Shown here: positions 34,677 to 44,819 of the stretch, one piece after another
Position numbering within the stretch: the first letter of the stretch is position 1
Layout of the letters: each line of letters begins with the position of its first letter
Assembly (NCBI GenBank): GCA_963738305.1
Contig: CAVTVU010000001.1
Coordinates: 930,001-994,000 of the forward strand
DNA from: JBBRHQ01 sp963738305
GTDB lineage: Bacteria; Actinomycetota; Thermoleophilia; Solirubrobacterales; 70-9
DNA: 64,000 nucleotides
Direction: 5' to 3'
Position numbers and translations under genes: made by a program
Notes under the pieces: generated by a model
The model's input: only the letters and a program-made list of their open reading frames with translations
Told to the model about the DNA's origin: nothing
The model's database searches: none

Positions 34677-35944
34677 GCGCGCCCGATCAGGCCGGATCGC
34701 AGATCGCGGCCCACTCGGAGGCGCGACTCGCGGAGATGCTCGAGGCCCGGCTGGAGGCGGGGCACGCCTTCTTCGAGGCCGAGGCCGTGCGGATCGCCCG
34801 GCTCTGCCACGCGATGGCCGAGCGCTTTGCCGCAGGTGGCCGCCTGATCGCCGTCGGCCTCTCCCCCGCCGCGCGCTCCGACGTGCGCCACGTGACGGTC
34901 GAGTTCGTCCACCCGGTGATCGTCGGCAAGCGCGCTCTGCCCGCGATCGGGCTGACACGCGAGGGGGGCCCGCTGGGCGCCCAGCTGGGGGCCGCCGCCG
35001 AGCCGGGCGACATGGTGATCGCCTTCGGCGCCGCCGTCGAGGGCGGCGAGGAGGTTCGAGAAGCGCTCGCGGCAGCACGGGAGAGCGGCTGTTTGACGAT
35101 CGCTTTCGAGCCGGCCGGGGCCGAGTGGGAGCTGGAGCCGCCGAGCGCCGACCCCTTCGTGCGCCAGGAGCTGGCCGAGACCGCCTACCACGTGCTCTGG
35201 GAGCTGGTCCACGTCTTCTTCGATCACCGCGGGCTGCTTGCGGGCAGCCGCGGCGCGGTCCATGACGCCGGCGCCTCGAGCTTCCTCTACCCCTTCCTCT
35301 CTTCCTCGGAGAGCGACCTCGAGGCGGTGCTCGCCGACGTCGCCGGCTCGGCGCGGCTGAAGTCCGGAGAGGTTGGCGAGCTTCGCGAGCAGACCCTCAC
35401 CGAGGCCGGTGCGACCCTCGCAGCGGCTGCCGCCGACCTGCGCGCCGGCTTCGAGCGCGGCGGACGGCTCCTCGCGCTCGGCAACGGTGGCTCGGCGACC
35501 GACGCCGCCGACGCGGTCGCGGACTTCCGCTATCCGCCGCCCTGGGGCGCCGGCGGGGGAGGGTGGCCCTCCCGCTCAGCGATCGACCTCACGGAGGACA
35601 GCGCGATCATCACCGCGGTCGCCAACGACGTCGGCGTGGACGAGATCTTCGCGCGGCAGGTGATCGCCTACGGCCGCGCCGGCGACCTCCTCCTGGCGCT
35701 CTCCACCAGCGGCAACTCCGCCAACGTGATCGCGGCGCTCGGCGAGGCGCGCCGGCGGGGGTTGATCACCGTCGCCATGGTCGGATACGACGGGGGGCGG
35801 GTCGAGGCTGACGCGCTCGCGGACCACGTGATCGTCACCCGCTCGCAGCACATCCCGCGGATCCAGGAGGCGCAGGCGAGCGCCTACCACGCGCTTCGCG
35901 AGCTGGTCGAGCTGCCTGGCGCCGGGGGCCAGGAGGCGCCATAG
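34673..35944 (+). CDS. Tandem double SIS-domain protein (GmhA-like)
   Basis: A 423-aa protein with two SIS (sugar isomerase) domains. The first spans about 20-190 (GGRLIAVGLSPAARSDVRHVTVEF) and the second 225-415 (GGRLLALGNGGSATDAADAVADF, LLLALSTSGNSANVIAAL). The second has the GNGGSA motif of phosphoheptose-isomerase-like proteins; the first has it degraded, so it may bind but not catalyse. The TTG start overlaps the hypB stop (TTGA). A SIS protein between hypB and hypF recurs in actinobacteria; its role in maturation is unknown. Confidence 0.85.
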   Translation: MSAPDQAGSQIAAHSEARLAEMLEARLEAGHAFFEAEAVRIARLCHAMAERFAAGGRLIAVGLSPAARSDVRHVTVEFVHPVIVGKRALPAIGLTREGGPLGAQLGAAAEPGDMVIAFGAAVEGGEEVREALAAARESGCLTIAFEPAGAEWELEPPSADPFVRQELAETAYHVLWELVHVFFDHRGLLAGSRGAVHDAGASSFLYPFLSSSESDLEAVLADVAGSARLKSGEVGELREQTLTEAGATLAAAAADLRAGFERGGRLLALGNGGSATDAADAVADFRYPPPWGAGGGGWPSRSAIDLTEDSAIITAVANDVGVDEIFARQVIAYGRAGDLLLALSTSGNSANVIAALGEARRRGLITVAMVGYDGGRVEADALADHVIVTRSQHIPRIQEAQASAYHALRELVELPGAGGQEAP

Positions 35945-35967
35945 CGAGGCGCCGGGTCCGGGCCCGG

Positions 35968-38238
35968 GTGAGCGGGATCGTGCAGGGGGTGGGGTTCCGC
36001 CCCTTCGTCCACCGGCGGGCCGGCGAGCTGGAGCTGAGCGGCTGGGTGCTGAACGACTCCGCCGGGGTCCTGCTGGAGGCCGAGGGCGAGGCCGGCGCGG
36101 TGACGGCGCTCCTGCGCTCGCTGCGCGAGGACGCGCCGGGCCTTGCCAGGGTCGAGGGGGTCGAGACGCGCGATCTGGCCCTGGGCGGCGACGCGGGCTT
36201 CGAGATCCGCGAGAGCCCGGCGGGCACCGAGCCTGATACCGCCATCGCCCCGGACGCCGCTACCTGCAAGGCGTGCCTGGCCGAGCTTTTCGACCCGGAC
36301 GACCGCCGCTACCGCTACCCCTTCGTCAACTGCACCGAGTGCGGGCCGCGGTTCACGATCGTGCGAGGCGTCCCCTACGACCGGCCGCTGACCACGATGG
36401 CGTCCTTCCGGATGTGCGATGCCTGCCGTGCCGAATACGAGGACCCCGCCGACCGGCGCTTTCACGCCCAACCCAACGCCTGCCCGCGATGCGGTCCCCA
36501 GGCCCGGCTGCTGGATCGCGACGGCTCGGCCGTCGCCGCCGGCCCCGGCGAGGACCCGGTGGCTGCCGCGGCGGGCGCCCTTCGCGAGGGATTGATCGTC
36601 GCTGTCAAAGGGCTGGGCGGCTACCACCTTGCCTGCTGCGCCGATGACGAGCGAGCGGTTGGAGGGCTGCGCGGGCGAAAGCACCGCGAGGAGAAGCCCT
36701 TCGCGCTGATGGTCGCGGACCTCGCCGCGGCCCGGGTTCTGGCCGAGGTGGACGGAGACGCGGCACGGATGCTGAGCGGCCGGGAGCGCCCAATCGCCGT
36801 CCTCCCGCGCCGGGCCGGCGCCGGGGTCGCCGACTCGGTCGCCCCAGGCGCGCCCGAGCTCGGCCTGATGCTGCCCTACTCGCCGCTTCACCACCTGCTC
36901 CTCTCCGACGCCAAGACGGCGCTGGTGATGACCAGCGGCAACCTCTCCGATGAGCCGATCGTCTACCGCGACGAAGACGCGCTGCGACGCCTAGGCGGCA
37001 TCGCCGACCTCTTCCTCACCCACGACCGTCCGATCGAGACGCGGACCGAGGACTCCGTCCTGCGCCCGAGAGCCCGGCGGGGCGGGCGGGCATTGTTCCT
37101 GCGGCGCTCGCGCGGCTACGTGCCGGCGCCGATCCCGATGCCCGTCGAAGCCAAGGCCCCGGTGCTTGCAGTCGGGGCCGAGCTGAAGAGCACGTTCTGT
37201 CTCGCGCGCGAGCAAAGCGCCTGGGTCGGCCCCCACATCGGCGACCTCGCGGACTTCGAGACGCTGCTCTCCTTCGGCGAGGGGATCGAGCACTTTCAGC
37301 GCCTCTTCGCGGTCGAGCCGCAGCTCTGCGCCCACGATTTGCACCCCTCCTACCTCTCGACCGGCTACGCGCGCGAGCGCGAGGGGCTGCGGCTGGTCGG
37401 GGTCCAGCACCACCACGCCCATCTCGCCGCCTGCATCGCCGAACACGGCCTGAACGGGTCGGCGCTGGGCGCGATCTTCGACGGCACCGGCTACGGGAGC
37501 GACGGGACCATCTGGGGTGGGGAGATCATCCGCGGCGACCTCACCGACTTCGAGCGCATGGCCGCGCTATGGCCGGTGCGCCTGCCCGGCGGCGACATGG
37601 CGGTCCGCGAGCCCTGGCGGATGGCCTGCTCCTGGCTCGCCGCCGCGAACCGCACCGAAGTGCCCGACCTGCCCGAGACGCTGGACGGCGCGGTCGAGCC
37701 TGCCGCCTGGCGGAACGTCGCCCGCCTCGCCGCCGACGGTCCCGCCTCACCGTTGACCACCAGCGCGGGCCGGCTCTTCGACGCGGTGGCCGCGCTCTGC
37801 GGTATCCGCCCCAGGGTCAGCTACGAGGGGCAGGCCGCGATCGAGCTGGAGGCCGCCTGCGAGGAGGGGGAGCGAGGCGGGTATCCGCTTCCCCTCGTCG
37901 AGACCGGCGAAGGTCCGCGCCTCGACGCCCGGGAGACGATCCTTGCGGTGGAGCGCGACCTCTCCGAGCGGGTCCCGGTGCCGTGGATCGCCGCCCGCTT
38001 CCACAACGGGCTGGCGGCCGCCGCCGCCGAGGCCTGCGCCCGCTTCGCCGAGCCGCAGCTGCCCGTCGTCCTCTCGGGGGGCGTGTTCCAGAACCGCCGC
38101 CTGCTGGAGAGCGTCGTCGCGGCGCTGTCGGAGCGGGAGATCGAGGCGATCGTGCCCGAGCTGTTGCCGCCCAACGACGGCGGCATCTCATACGGCCAGG
38201 CGGCGGTCGCGGCGGCCCGCTCGGCGGGCGCCGGATAG
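35968..38238 (+). CDS. hypF: Carbamoyltransferase HypF
   Basis: A 756-aa enzyme that makes the CN-ligand carbamoyl donor from carbamoyl phosphate and ATP. Domains in order: acylphosphatase (GIVQGVGFRPFVHR), two zinc fingers (CKACLAELFD, CTECGPRFTI, CDACRAEYEDPADRRFHAQPNACPRCG, quoted in pieces), YrdC-like (KGLGGYHLACCADDE) and Kae1-like (HHHAHLAACIAEH, LSGGVFQN, NDGGISYGQ). The start is uncertain: GTG 35968 would drop the first acylphosphatase strand (RRRVRARV), whereas an in-frame ATA at 35941 has AGGAGG 4 nt upstream. It is the last gene of the operon. Confidence 0.93.
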   Translation: MSGIVQGVGFRPFVHRRAGELELSGWVLNDSAGVLLEAEGEAGAVTALLRSLREDAPGLARVEGVETRDLALGGDAGFEIRESPAGTEPDTAIAPDAATCKACLAELFDPDDRRYRYPFVNCTECGPRFTIVRGVPYDRPLTTMASFRMCDACRAEYEDPADRRFHAQPNACPRCGPQARLLDRDGSAVAAGPGEDPVAAAAGALREGLIVAVKGLGGYHLACCADDERAVGGLRGRKHREEKPFALMVADLAAARVLAEVDGDAARMLSGRERPIAVLPRRAGAGVADSVAPGAPELGLMLPYSPLHHLLLSDAKTALVMTSGNLSDEPIVYRDEDALRRLGGIADLFLTHDRPIETRTEDSVLRPRARRGGRALFLRRSRGYVPAPIPMPVEAKAPVLAVGAELKSTFCLAREQSAWVGPHIGDLADFETLLSFGEGIEHFQRLFAVEPQLCAHDLHPSYLSTGYAREREGLRLVGVQHHHAHLAACIAEHGLNGSALGAIFDGTGYGSDGTIWGGEIIRGDLTDFERMAALWPVRLPGGDMAVREPWRMACSWLAAANRTEVPDLPETLDGAVEPAAWRNVARLAADGPASPLTTSAGRLFDAVAALCGIRPRVSYEGQAAIELEAACEEGERGGYPLPLVETGEGPRLDARETILAVERDLSERVPVPWIAARFHNGLAAAAAEACARFAEPQLPVVLSGGVFQNRRLLESVVAALSEREIEAIVPELLPPNDGGISYGQAAVAAARSAGAG

Positions 38239-38259
38239 CCCGCCCGGTGTCGGATCCCG

Positions 38260-39741
38260 TTACGAGGCCTGTAGCGACGCATGGGCATCAGGCAGGCAAC
38301 GCGGCTCGCCGTACATCGACCGCGTGTCATTCCAGAGTCCCAGCGGATGGCCATCCGGACGGGCAAGCAGCGAGCCCGAGGGTGCCAAGCCGAGCCCGCG
38401 AGCAGCGATCGCGTCGAGGCGCTCCACCGTGAGCGGCGCCGGGTCACATCTACGCTCCGGCGTCACGCCATCCCACTCAGGTCCCGTGAACAGGGTCTGT
38501 CCCTCGCCGAGCAGGTCGAGCGTCGAGACGAGGCCCTCGTTTCGAGCGACCCAGACGTGCGAGATCCGCCCCCCGATGTCGGCGTTGAGGCCGATGCCGT
38601 TGTCGAGCAGGGATCCGTCCGATCGCATCGACCGCGACGTGTTGAACTCCGCCACCGGGCGTCGCTCGCGCTCATAGGTGTCAAGCAGGGCGTCGTCGCT
38701 CCAGCCTCGGAGCACCCAGGCCAGCTTCCAGCCGAGGTCGAAACCGTCGCGGATCGCCGTGTTTAGCCCGGTGGCACCCCGGGGCGTCACGCGGTGCGCC
38801 GCGTCACCGATCAGGAACGCGTTGCCGTCGCGAAACCGCTCCGCCAGGCCGGTGCCGTAGGCAACGGGGCTCAGATGGGTGATCTCGACGGGCAGGTCGG
38901 CAACTCCCGCGGCCTGATGAATCCACGCCTCGACCTCGGTGGCGCTGACCGTATCGACGTCGTCGCTGGCGCTGTCCCAGGGCCGGGCGAACACCCAGCG
39001 ATCCGGCCTCCCGACCGGCAGCACGGCGCGACCCTCCGGCTCGCTGGTGAGGAAGTAGATGGCATGCCGCCGCTCGCCCAGGAGCTGCCACAGCGGTGCC
39101 CGGAAATGGATCGCCAAGCGCTCCCCGAGCAGCTGCTGGCTTTCGGTCGCGATCCCAAGCTCGCGTCGCACCGTGCTGCGGACGCCGTCGGCACCGATCA
39201 GATACCTCGCCCGAACCTGGCGCCGCTGCTCGCCGGTTGTCGCGACCGAGAGCAGTGAACCCGCCCTCGCTGTCGCTCCGGAGGGCGAGGAGGTCGGACT
39301 CCACGTGCTACCCGTGCGCAACCGAACGAGTGCACCCGGGCTTCGAGCAGCGGCTCGAGCTGATCCTGGCCGAGGCTCGGCGGGCGAGGTCGTGACTGAC
39401 GATCGCCGCCTGAGCGCGGGTTGGAAACCCCGCCTCGACCGCCTCGCCCCGCTCGGCCGCGGCGAGCGAGGGAGGGCGAGCGGCTGCGTCTCGACATCCA
39501 GCGCGAGTCTCGGACCGCAGGCTCCAGTCCCCAGCGGCGAAGCAGCTCCATTGTTCCGGTGCTCAACGTGTTGGCACGAGGCAGCTGTGATCGAGACACG
39601 CGGCGGTCGAGGAGCCGTGTCAATCCCGTATGAGCCGAGCGTCAGGGCGGTTGCAAGCCCCGCCGGGCCGGCCCCCACCACCGCAACATCAACTTCCTCA
39701 ACGTTTCGGAACGCGCGTCGACTCGGCTGACCAACGGCCAT
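38260..39741 (-). pseudogene. FAD-dependent aromatic-type monooxygenase, frameshifted
   Basis: PheA/TfdB/MhpA-type FAD hydroxylase. N-terminal VAVVGAGPAGLATALTL (GxGxxG) and the middle and end are intact: LIGADGVRSTV, FLIGDAAHRVTPRGATGLNTAIRDG and the following FAD-binding helix. Between 39240 and 39640 the chain passes through all three frames (RANTLSTGTMELLRRWGL, ERGEAVEAGFPTRAQAA, SLGQDQLEPLLEARV), still collinear with the family. Thus only indels are missing to restore it. ATG 39741 has AAAGGA upstream and is divergent from a TetR gene, its likely repressor. Confidence 0.75.
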
Positions 39742-39753
39742 CGGAATCCTTTC

Positions 39754-39819
39754 AGTAGACAGTATGTCCGAGCGAATCCTATCAATTCATCGGACAGGCC
39801 GTCTGGTGAAGTAGACTGT
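39754..39819. promoter_or_regulatory. Candidate TetR operator region between divergent genes
   Basis: Two direct near-copies AGTAGAC(A/T)GT at 39754-39763 and 39810-39819 flank an inverted pair TGTCCGA/TCGGACA (39765-39771, 39790-39796). TACTGT (minus strand, 39764-39759) and TAGACT (39812-39817) are the -10 candidates, so the repeats overlap both promoters. This suits autoregulation by the adjacent TetR protein. Confidence 0.5.
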
Positions 39820-39824
39820 GGCCG

Positions 39825-40452
39825 GTGCCCCCGCGGACCTACCAGCAGCGCGCCCGGGCCGAGAACGCCGCTCGCAACGCGCAGTGAAGATCATCGAGGC
39901 GGTGTTTCAGATCCCTTCGGGAGTCACCGGCCGAGCCCGTCGCAGTCGACGGCGTCGCGCGCATGGCCGGGGTCGCCCGCTCCACCGTCTATGCGATCTT
40001 CGGCTCGCGAGCCGGGCCTCTTCGACGCCGTCGGACGCGAATTGGCCGTGCGCTCTGGATACGAGCAGTTGGTGGACGCAAAACACCAACCCGATGCGCG
40101 GCAGTATCTCCGTGCCGGCCTGCGGGCGGCAAGTGAGATGTTCGCAGCGAACCGCGACATCTATCGCGCGCTGCGTTCAATGGCGCAGCTCGATTCGGAA
40201 GCCGTCGGGGGGGTCGTCGAGCGGATGGACGCGGAGCGCGCGGCGGCGATGCGGCGGCTGGCACGGCGGTTCGCCGAGGAGGGTGCGCTGCGCCAGGGCG
40301 TGGGCCCAGAAGACGCCGAGCACGTGCTCTGGATGCTGACGAGCTTCGAGAGCTTCGACTCGCTTTACACCGGCCGCAGGCTCTCGACCGCGAGGTCCAT
40401 TGCGTTGCTGACCTCAGTGGCGGAGCGCGCGGTCCTCGTTGACGCCACCTGA
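39825..40452 (+). pseudogene. TetR/AcrR family regulator, frameshifted
   Basis: GTG 39825 lies 7 nt after TAGACT. The family start PPRTYQQRARAENAARNA is followed by a frame break; the helix-turn-helix reads VDGVARMAGVARSTVYAIFGSRAG and, after another break near 40013, LFDAVGRELAVRSGYEQL continues to the stop. Three indels (about 39892, 39932, 40013) must be undone. The ligand-binding domain (40030-40452) is intact. It probably represses the divergent FAD monooxygenase gene. Confidence 0.72.
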
Positions 40453-40502
40453 CGCTGCCGCGAACGGTTTGGTTCGCGGGTCGTGCGTGGCATCGTCACC
40501 GC

Positions 40503-41504
40503 TCAGCCACGCTCGCTGTCGAGCATCGCCAGCTGCGGCGCGGCGTAACGCTCGCCGGCCGCGGCGCCGGGCGGGACTGCGCCCTCGATCGCCTCCAGGT
40601 CGGCGGGGCTCAGCTCCAGATCGAGCGCCCCCAGGGCTTCCTCGAGGCGATCGCGCCGGCGCGCCCCGACCAGGGGGACGATCCCCTCCCCCCGGGAGAG
40701 CACCCAGGCGATCGCGACCTGAGCGACGGAGGCGCCCAGGGAATCGGCAACCGCTCGCAGCGACTCGACCAGCTCCAGGTTGCGGTCCAGGTTCTCACCG
40801 CTGAAGCGCGGCGAGTGGCTGCGGAAGTCGCGCCGGACCCGTGTCGCGATCCCTCGACCAGCGGCCGCTGAGCAGGCCGCGCGAGAGCACTCCGTAGGCG
40901 GTGATGCCGATCCCAAGCTCGCGGCAGGTCGGGAGGATCTCCTCCTCGATGCCGCGGGAGAGCAGCGAGTACTCGATCTGCAGGTCGCAGATCGAGTGCG
41001 TCGGCCTGCGCCCGGCGGAGCGTCTCGGCGCCGACCTCGGAGAGGCCGATGTGGCGGACGTGGCCGGCCTCGACCGTCTCGGCGATCGCACCCACCGTCT
41101 CCTCGATCGGCACCTCGGGGTTGTAGCGGCCGAGGCGGTAGATGTCGATGTGGTCGGTGCCGAGCCGCCGCAGCGAGTAGGCGAGGAAGTTCTTCACCGC
41201 GGCGGGGCGCCCATCCACCCCGAGCCAGCTCCCGTCGGGCCCGCGCAGCGCCCCGAACTTGACGCTGATCAGGGCCTCGCCGCGCTCGCGTCCTGACGAT
41301 CGCCTCGCCGATCAGCATCTCGTTGGAGCCCATCCCGTAGTAATCGCCGGTATCGAGCAGGTTGATGCCCGCGTCGAGCGCGGCTCGGATGGTGGCGATG
41401 CTCTCGGCGTCCTCGGCCGGCCCGTAGAGGTCGGACATCCCCATGCAGCCCAGCCCGATCGCAGATGCGGCGGGCCCTTCGGATCCAAGCGTGCGAGTTT
41501 TCAA
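40503..41504 (-). pseudogene. Aldo/keto reductase, frameshifted
   Basis: AKR of the Tas/YajO-like type, about 330 aa if repaired. Visible pieces: IGLGCMGMSDLYGP, INLLDTGDYYGMGSNEMLIGEAI with catalytic Asp/Tyr, then AAVKNFLAYSLRRLGTDHIDIYRLGR, GHVRHIGLSEVG, LQIEYSLLSRGIEE, AYGVLSRGLLSG, and AIAWVLSRGEGIVPLVGARRRDRLEEAL. Breaks near 41287, 41003 and 40863 are each one extra base. TTG 41504 is preferred as start because AGGAGA lies 5 nt upstream. NADPH-dependent; substrate unknown. Confidence 0.75.
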
Positions 41505-41628
41505 AGCGTTCTCCTGGCGAGTCGGGGTTGGCATCTCGCAGTGTGGCGAACCGCTTGCCCGATTCGGCGGTTTGGGGACCCGCCCGGCGGGAAGCGGGTA
41601 GAGAACCCAATTTTGAGGAGGAGCCAAG

Positions 41629-42021
41629 ATGGGCGCGAGCGAGGCCTCGATACAGATCAGCCAGGTGGGGACCGTGATGGTCCCGGTCAGCGACCAGGAC
41701 CGGGCGCTGGACTTCTACCTCTCCTCCCTGGGGTTCGAGAAGCGCAGCGATACCCCCTATGGAGAGGGGCAGCGCTGGGTCGAGGTCGCGCCGCCGGGGG
41801 CCGCGACGACGCTTGCCCTCGTGCCGCCTCGGGAGGGAGAATCGACCGGGATCGAGATGCGGGTCGCATTCACGACCGGGGACGTCGACGCCGACCATGC
41901 CAGCCTCGGAGAGCGCGGGGTGGATGCCGACGAAGTGATGCGGATGGGGGACGGGGTGCCGCCGATGTTCTTCATCCGCGACCAGGACGGCAACAGCTTC
42001 CTGGTCGTCGGGCGCTCCTGA
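41629..42021 (+). CDS. VOC-family (glyoxalase/bleomycin-resistance) protein
   Basis: A 130-aa single VOC module pair. QVGTVMVPVSDQDRALDFYLSSLGFEKRSD and FFIRDQDGNSFLVVGRS are the usual first and last strands. The expected His/Glu metal positions are changed (Val, Val), so it may not be a metal enzyme. Strong Shine-Dalgarno GAGGAGGAG precedes ATG 41629. Followed by a second VOC gene; together they may be co-transcribed. Confidence 0.85.
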   Translation: MGASEASIQISQVGTVMVPVSDQDRALDFYLSSLGFEKRSDTPYGEGQRWVEVAPPGAATTLALVPPREGESTGIEMRVAFTTGDVDADHASLGERGVDADEVMRMGDGVPPMFFIRDQDGNSFLVVGRS

Positions 42022-42066
42022 TACAACCAGCCCGCGCCCCGTCCGCGTGCAGAGGGGAGGATTCTG

Positions 42067-42563
42067 ATGGGACAGAAGATCACGCCGAACCTCTGGTTCG
42101 ACACGGAGGCAGAGGAGGCCGCAGCTTTCTACGTCTCCGTGTTCGAGAACTCGCGCGTCCTCGAGGTCGCCCGCTACACCGAGGCCGGCCCGCGGCCAGC
42201 GGGGACGGTGATGACGGTCGCCTTCGAGCTGGACGGCCAGCGCTTTGTCGGAATCAACGGAGGCCCCCAGTTCACCTTCGACGAGGCCGTCTCCTTCGAG
42301 GTCGAGTGCGAGACGCAGGAAGAGGTCGACTACTTCTGGGAGAAGCTCTCCGAGGGCGGCGAGGAGGGCCCTGCGGCTGGCTCAAGGACCGCTTCGGCCT
42401 CTCCTGGCAGATCGTCCCGAGCGGGATGGATGAGCTGTTCAGCGACCCCGACCCGAAGCGGGCCGAGCGGGCGATGAGGGCGATGCTCGAGATGGGGAAG
42501 CTCGACATCGCGGCGCTCCGGGCGCGCGGCCGATGGGGCCGATTCGTAGGATGTGCCGAATGA
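42067..42563 (+). pseudogene. PhnB-like VOC protein, one frame break
   Basis: YjdN/PhnB family (3-demethylubiquinone-methyltransferase fold). KITPNLWFDTEAEEAAAFYVSVF and FEVECETQEEVDYFWEKLSEGG are intact; after EEG (about 42372) one base is missing from a C run, and the remainder (CGWLKDRFGLSWQIVPSG, KLDIAALRAR) is read in the next frame to TGA 42563. The stop overlaps the ATG of the MMPL gene. Possibly a sequencing deletion. Confidence 0.75.
42547..42552 (+). promoter_or_regulatory. -10 hexamer TAGGAT before the MMPL gene
   Basis: TAGGAT ends 7 nt before ATG 42560, inside the end of the PhnB-like frame. Confidence 0.45.
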
Positions 42564-44728
42564 CCCGAGCACTTGCCCGACTCGCCGACGTCTCCTACCG
42601 CTACCGCGGCCGCATGGTGCTGGCCTGGATCGCGGCCGCGGTGCTGCTCATCGGAGTGGGCTCCTCGCTGGCCGGCGAGTTCAACGCCGAGTACAACACG
42701 CCGGGATCGGAGTCGAAGGCCGCCGCGGACCTCACCGAGAAGCGCTTCGGCGGCTACTCCGGCCAGGAGATCTACGTGGTCGCGAAGGATCCCGCCGGCT
42801 TCGCCAGCCCGGCGGCGGCGGCCCGCGCGCCTGCAGCCGCTTCTTCGTCCAGGCCGAGAAGGTCGAGCACATCGACCCGCACACCCCGATCCGCCTCTCC
42901 CGAGAACCGCCAGATCGCCTCGAGCACACTGCCGCTGACCGTCCCCGGCTGGGACGCGACCAAGTCGCAGGGCGAGCAGCTGATCAGCGCCGCCGACGAC
43001 AACAGCGGCGAGGGGCCTCGAGATCAAGCTCGGCGGCGACCCGATCTACGCAGGCGCAGTCGCAGTCCAGCCCCGAGGGGCTCGGATTCCTCGGCGCCGC
43101 GATCGTCCTGCTGATCGCCTTCGGCTCGCTGGTCGCAGCGGGCCTGCCGCTGGCGATCGCGCTGATCGGGCTCGGGATCTCGTCCGCCGGCCTGATCCCC
43201 CTCCTTGCCAACGTGATCGACGTCCCCGACTGGACGACGGCGGTCTCCGGGCTGATCGGGATCGGCGTCGGGATCGACTACTCGCTGCTGGTCCTCACCC
43301 GCTTCCGGTCCGCGATGAAGCGAGGGCAAGGACCGCCACGACGCCGTGGTCGAGGCCGTCACCACAGCGGGACGAAGCGTGATCATCGCCGGCTGCACCG
43401 TGGTGATCGCCGTCCTCGGCCTGATGCTGACCGGGTTGAGCTACATGTACGGCGTCGCGCTGTCCGCCTCCACGGCGGTGCTGATCGTGATGCTCGCGGC
43501 CGTGACGCTGCTGCCCGCGCTGCTCTCCTACCTCGGGCCGAGGGTGGACAGGCTGCGGATCCCGCTGCTCGGTCGCTCGCTGAAGAAGGCGGACGAGGCC
43601 GAGGGATCCTCGCTCGCGGCGCGCTGGAGCCACGGCGTGCAGCGCCGGCCGTGGTTGGCGGCGATAGCGGCACTGATCGTCCTGCTCGCTCTGGCGGCGC
43701 CCGCTCTGGGAATGCGCCTCGGCTTCCCGGACGCAGGCAACGATCCGCCGGACACGATGACCAGGCAGGCCTACGACCTCAACACCGAGGGATTCGGGCC
43801 GGGCACGAACGGCCCGATCCAGATCGCCGCCGACCTGCCCGACGCGCAGAGCAATTCGCAGCTGGACGCCTTCGCCGCGGAGCTGCGCAGCGAGCCCGGC
43901 GTGCAGTTCGTCACCGCTCCCCGGATCAACCAGGCTGGCGACGCCGCCTTGATCACCGTAATCCCGACCACCTCGCCTCAGGACAAGGCGACCGAGGATC
44001 TCGTCAACAACCTGCGGAACAACCTGGTGCCGCAACGCTTCGACGACACCGGCATCGACGTCCAGATCGGCGGCGTGACCGCGGCGCTCGAGGACCAGTC
44101 CGAGTACATGAAGGACCGCATGCCGCTGTTCATCGTCGGAGTTGTCGGCCTCTCCTTCCTGCTGCTGCTGGTCGCCTTCCACTCCCCGCTGATCTCGCTG
44201 AAGGCGGCGATCATGAACCTGCTCTCGGTGAGCGCCGCCTACGGGGTGATGACGCTTGCCGCCAAGGGGGGCGGGCTGAGCAGCCTGATCGGGATCGACC
44301 ACGAGGTTCCGGTCGCTCCGTTCATGCCGGTGATGATGTTCGCGATCCTCTTCGGGCTATCGATGGACTACGAGGTCTTCCTGATCTCGCGGATCCGCGA
44401 GGAGTACCTGAAGGACGGGAACACCAGCCGGGCAGTCGCCGACGGCCTCGCCAAGACCGCGCGGGTGATCACCGCCGCGGCGGCGATCATGGTCGTCGTC
44501 TTCCTCGCCTTCATGGCGGCGCCCGACGTCTTCCTGAAGCTGTTCGGGATCGGCCTGGCCTCGGCGATATTCTTCGACGCGACCGTGGTGCGGATGGTCT
44601 TGGTGCCGGCGGTGATGCAGCTGCTCGGCAAGTGGAACTGGTGGATCCCGAGCTGGCTGGAACGGGCGCTGCCGAGCCTCGACGTCGAGCACGTCGCGAC
44701 CGCGGGGGCCACCGCGGGCCCCTCCTAG
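42560..44728 (+). pseudogene. MMPL/RND family transporter, frameshifted
   Basis: MMPL-type RND membrane protein, about 720 aa. First TM at 15-40 (MVLAWIAAAVLLIGVGSSLAG), then an extracytoplasmic loop with FFVQAEKVEHIDPHTPIRLS, a block of TMs from 43080 (GLGFLGAAIVLLIAFGSLV) and the second half from 43640. RND Asp motif: GIGVGIDYSLLVLTRFR, and its partner GLSMDYEVFLISRIREEY. Five +1 breaks occur near 42830, 42900, 43018, 43050 and 43323; removing one base each restores the whole chain. It would export lipids or drugs. Confidence 0.8.
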
Positions 44729-44732
44729 CCTC

Positions 44733-44766
44733 CCCGACCTGGTCTCTCGGGAGAGTCCGGGTCGGG
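44733..44766. terminator. Bidirectional hairpin terminator
   Basis: A nearly perfect hairpin: CCCGACC at 44733-44739 pairs with GGTCGGG at 44760-44766, and TGGxCTCTC pairs inward with GAGAGxCC around a GG loop (about 15 of 16 pairs, one T-T mismatch, one G-T). It lies between the convergent MMPL and DUF2294 genes, so it can serve both; TTCGTTTTGAA follows on the plus strand. Confidence 0.7.
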
Positions 44767-44819
44767 CGGAGATCTCTTCGTTTTGAAGTCCGAACAGGCC
44801 GGAAGCGCTGGGTGCCGAT

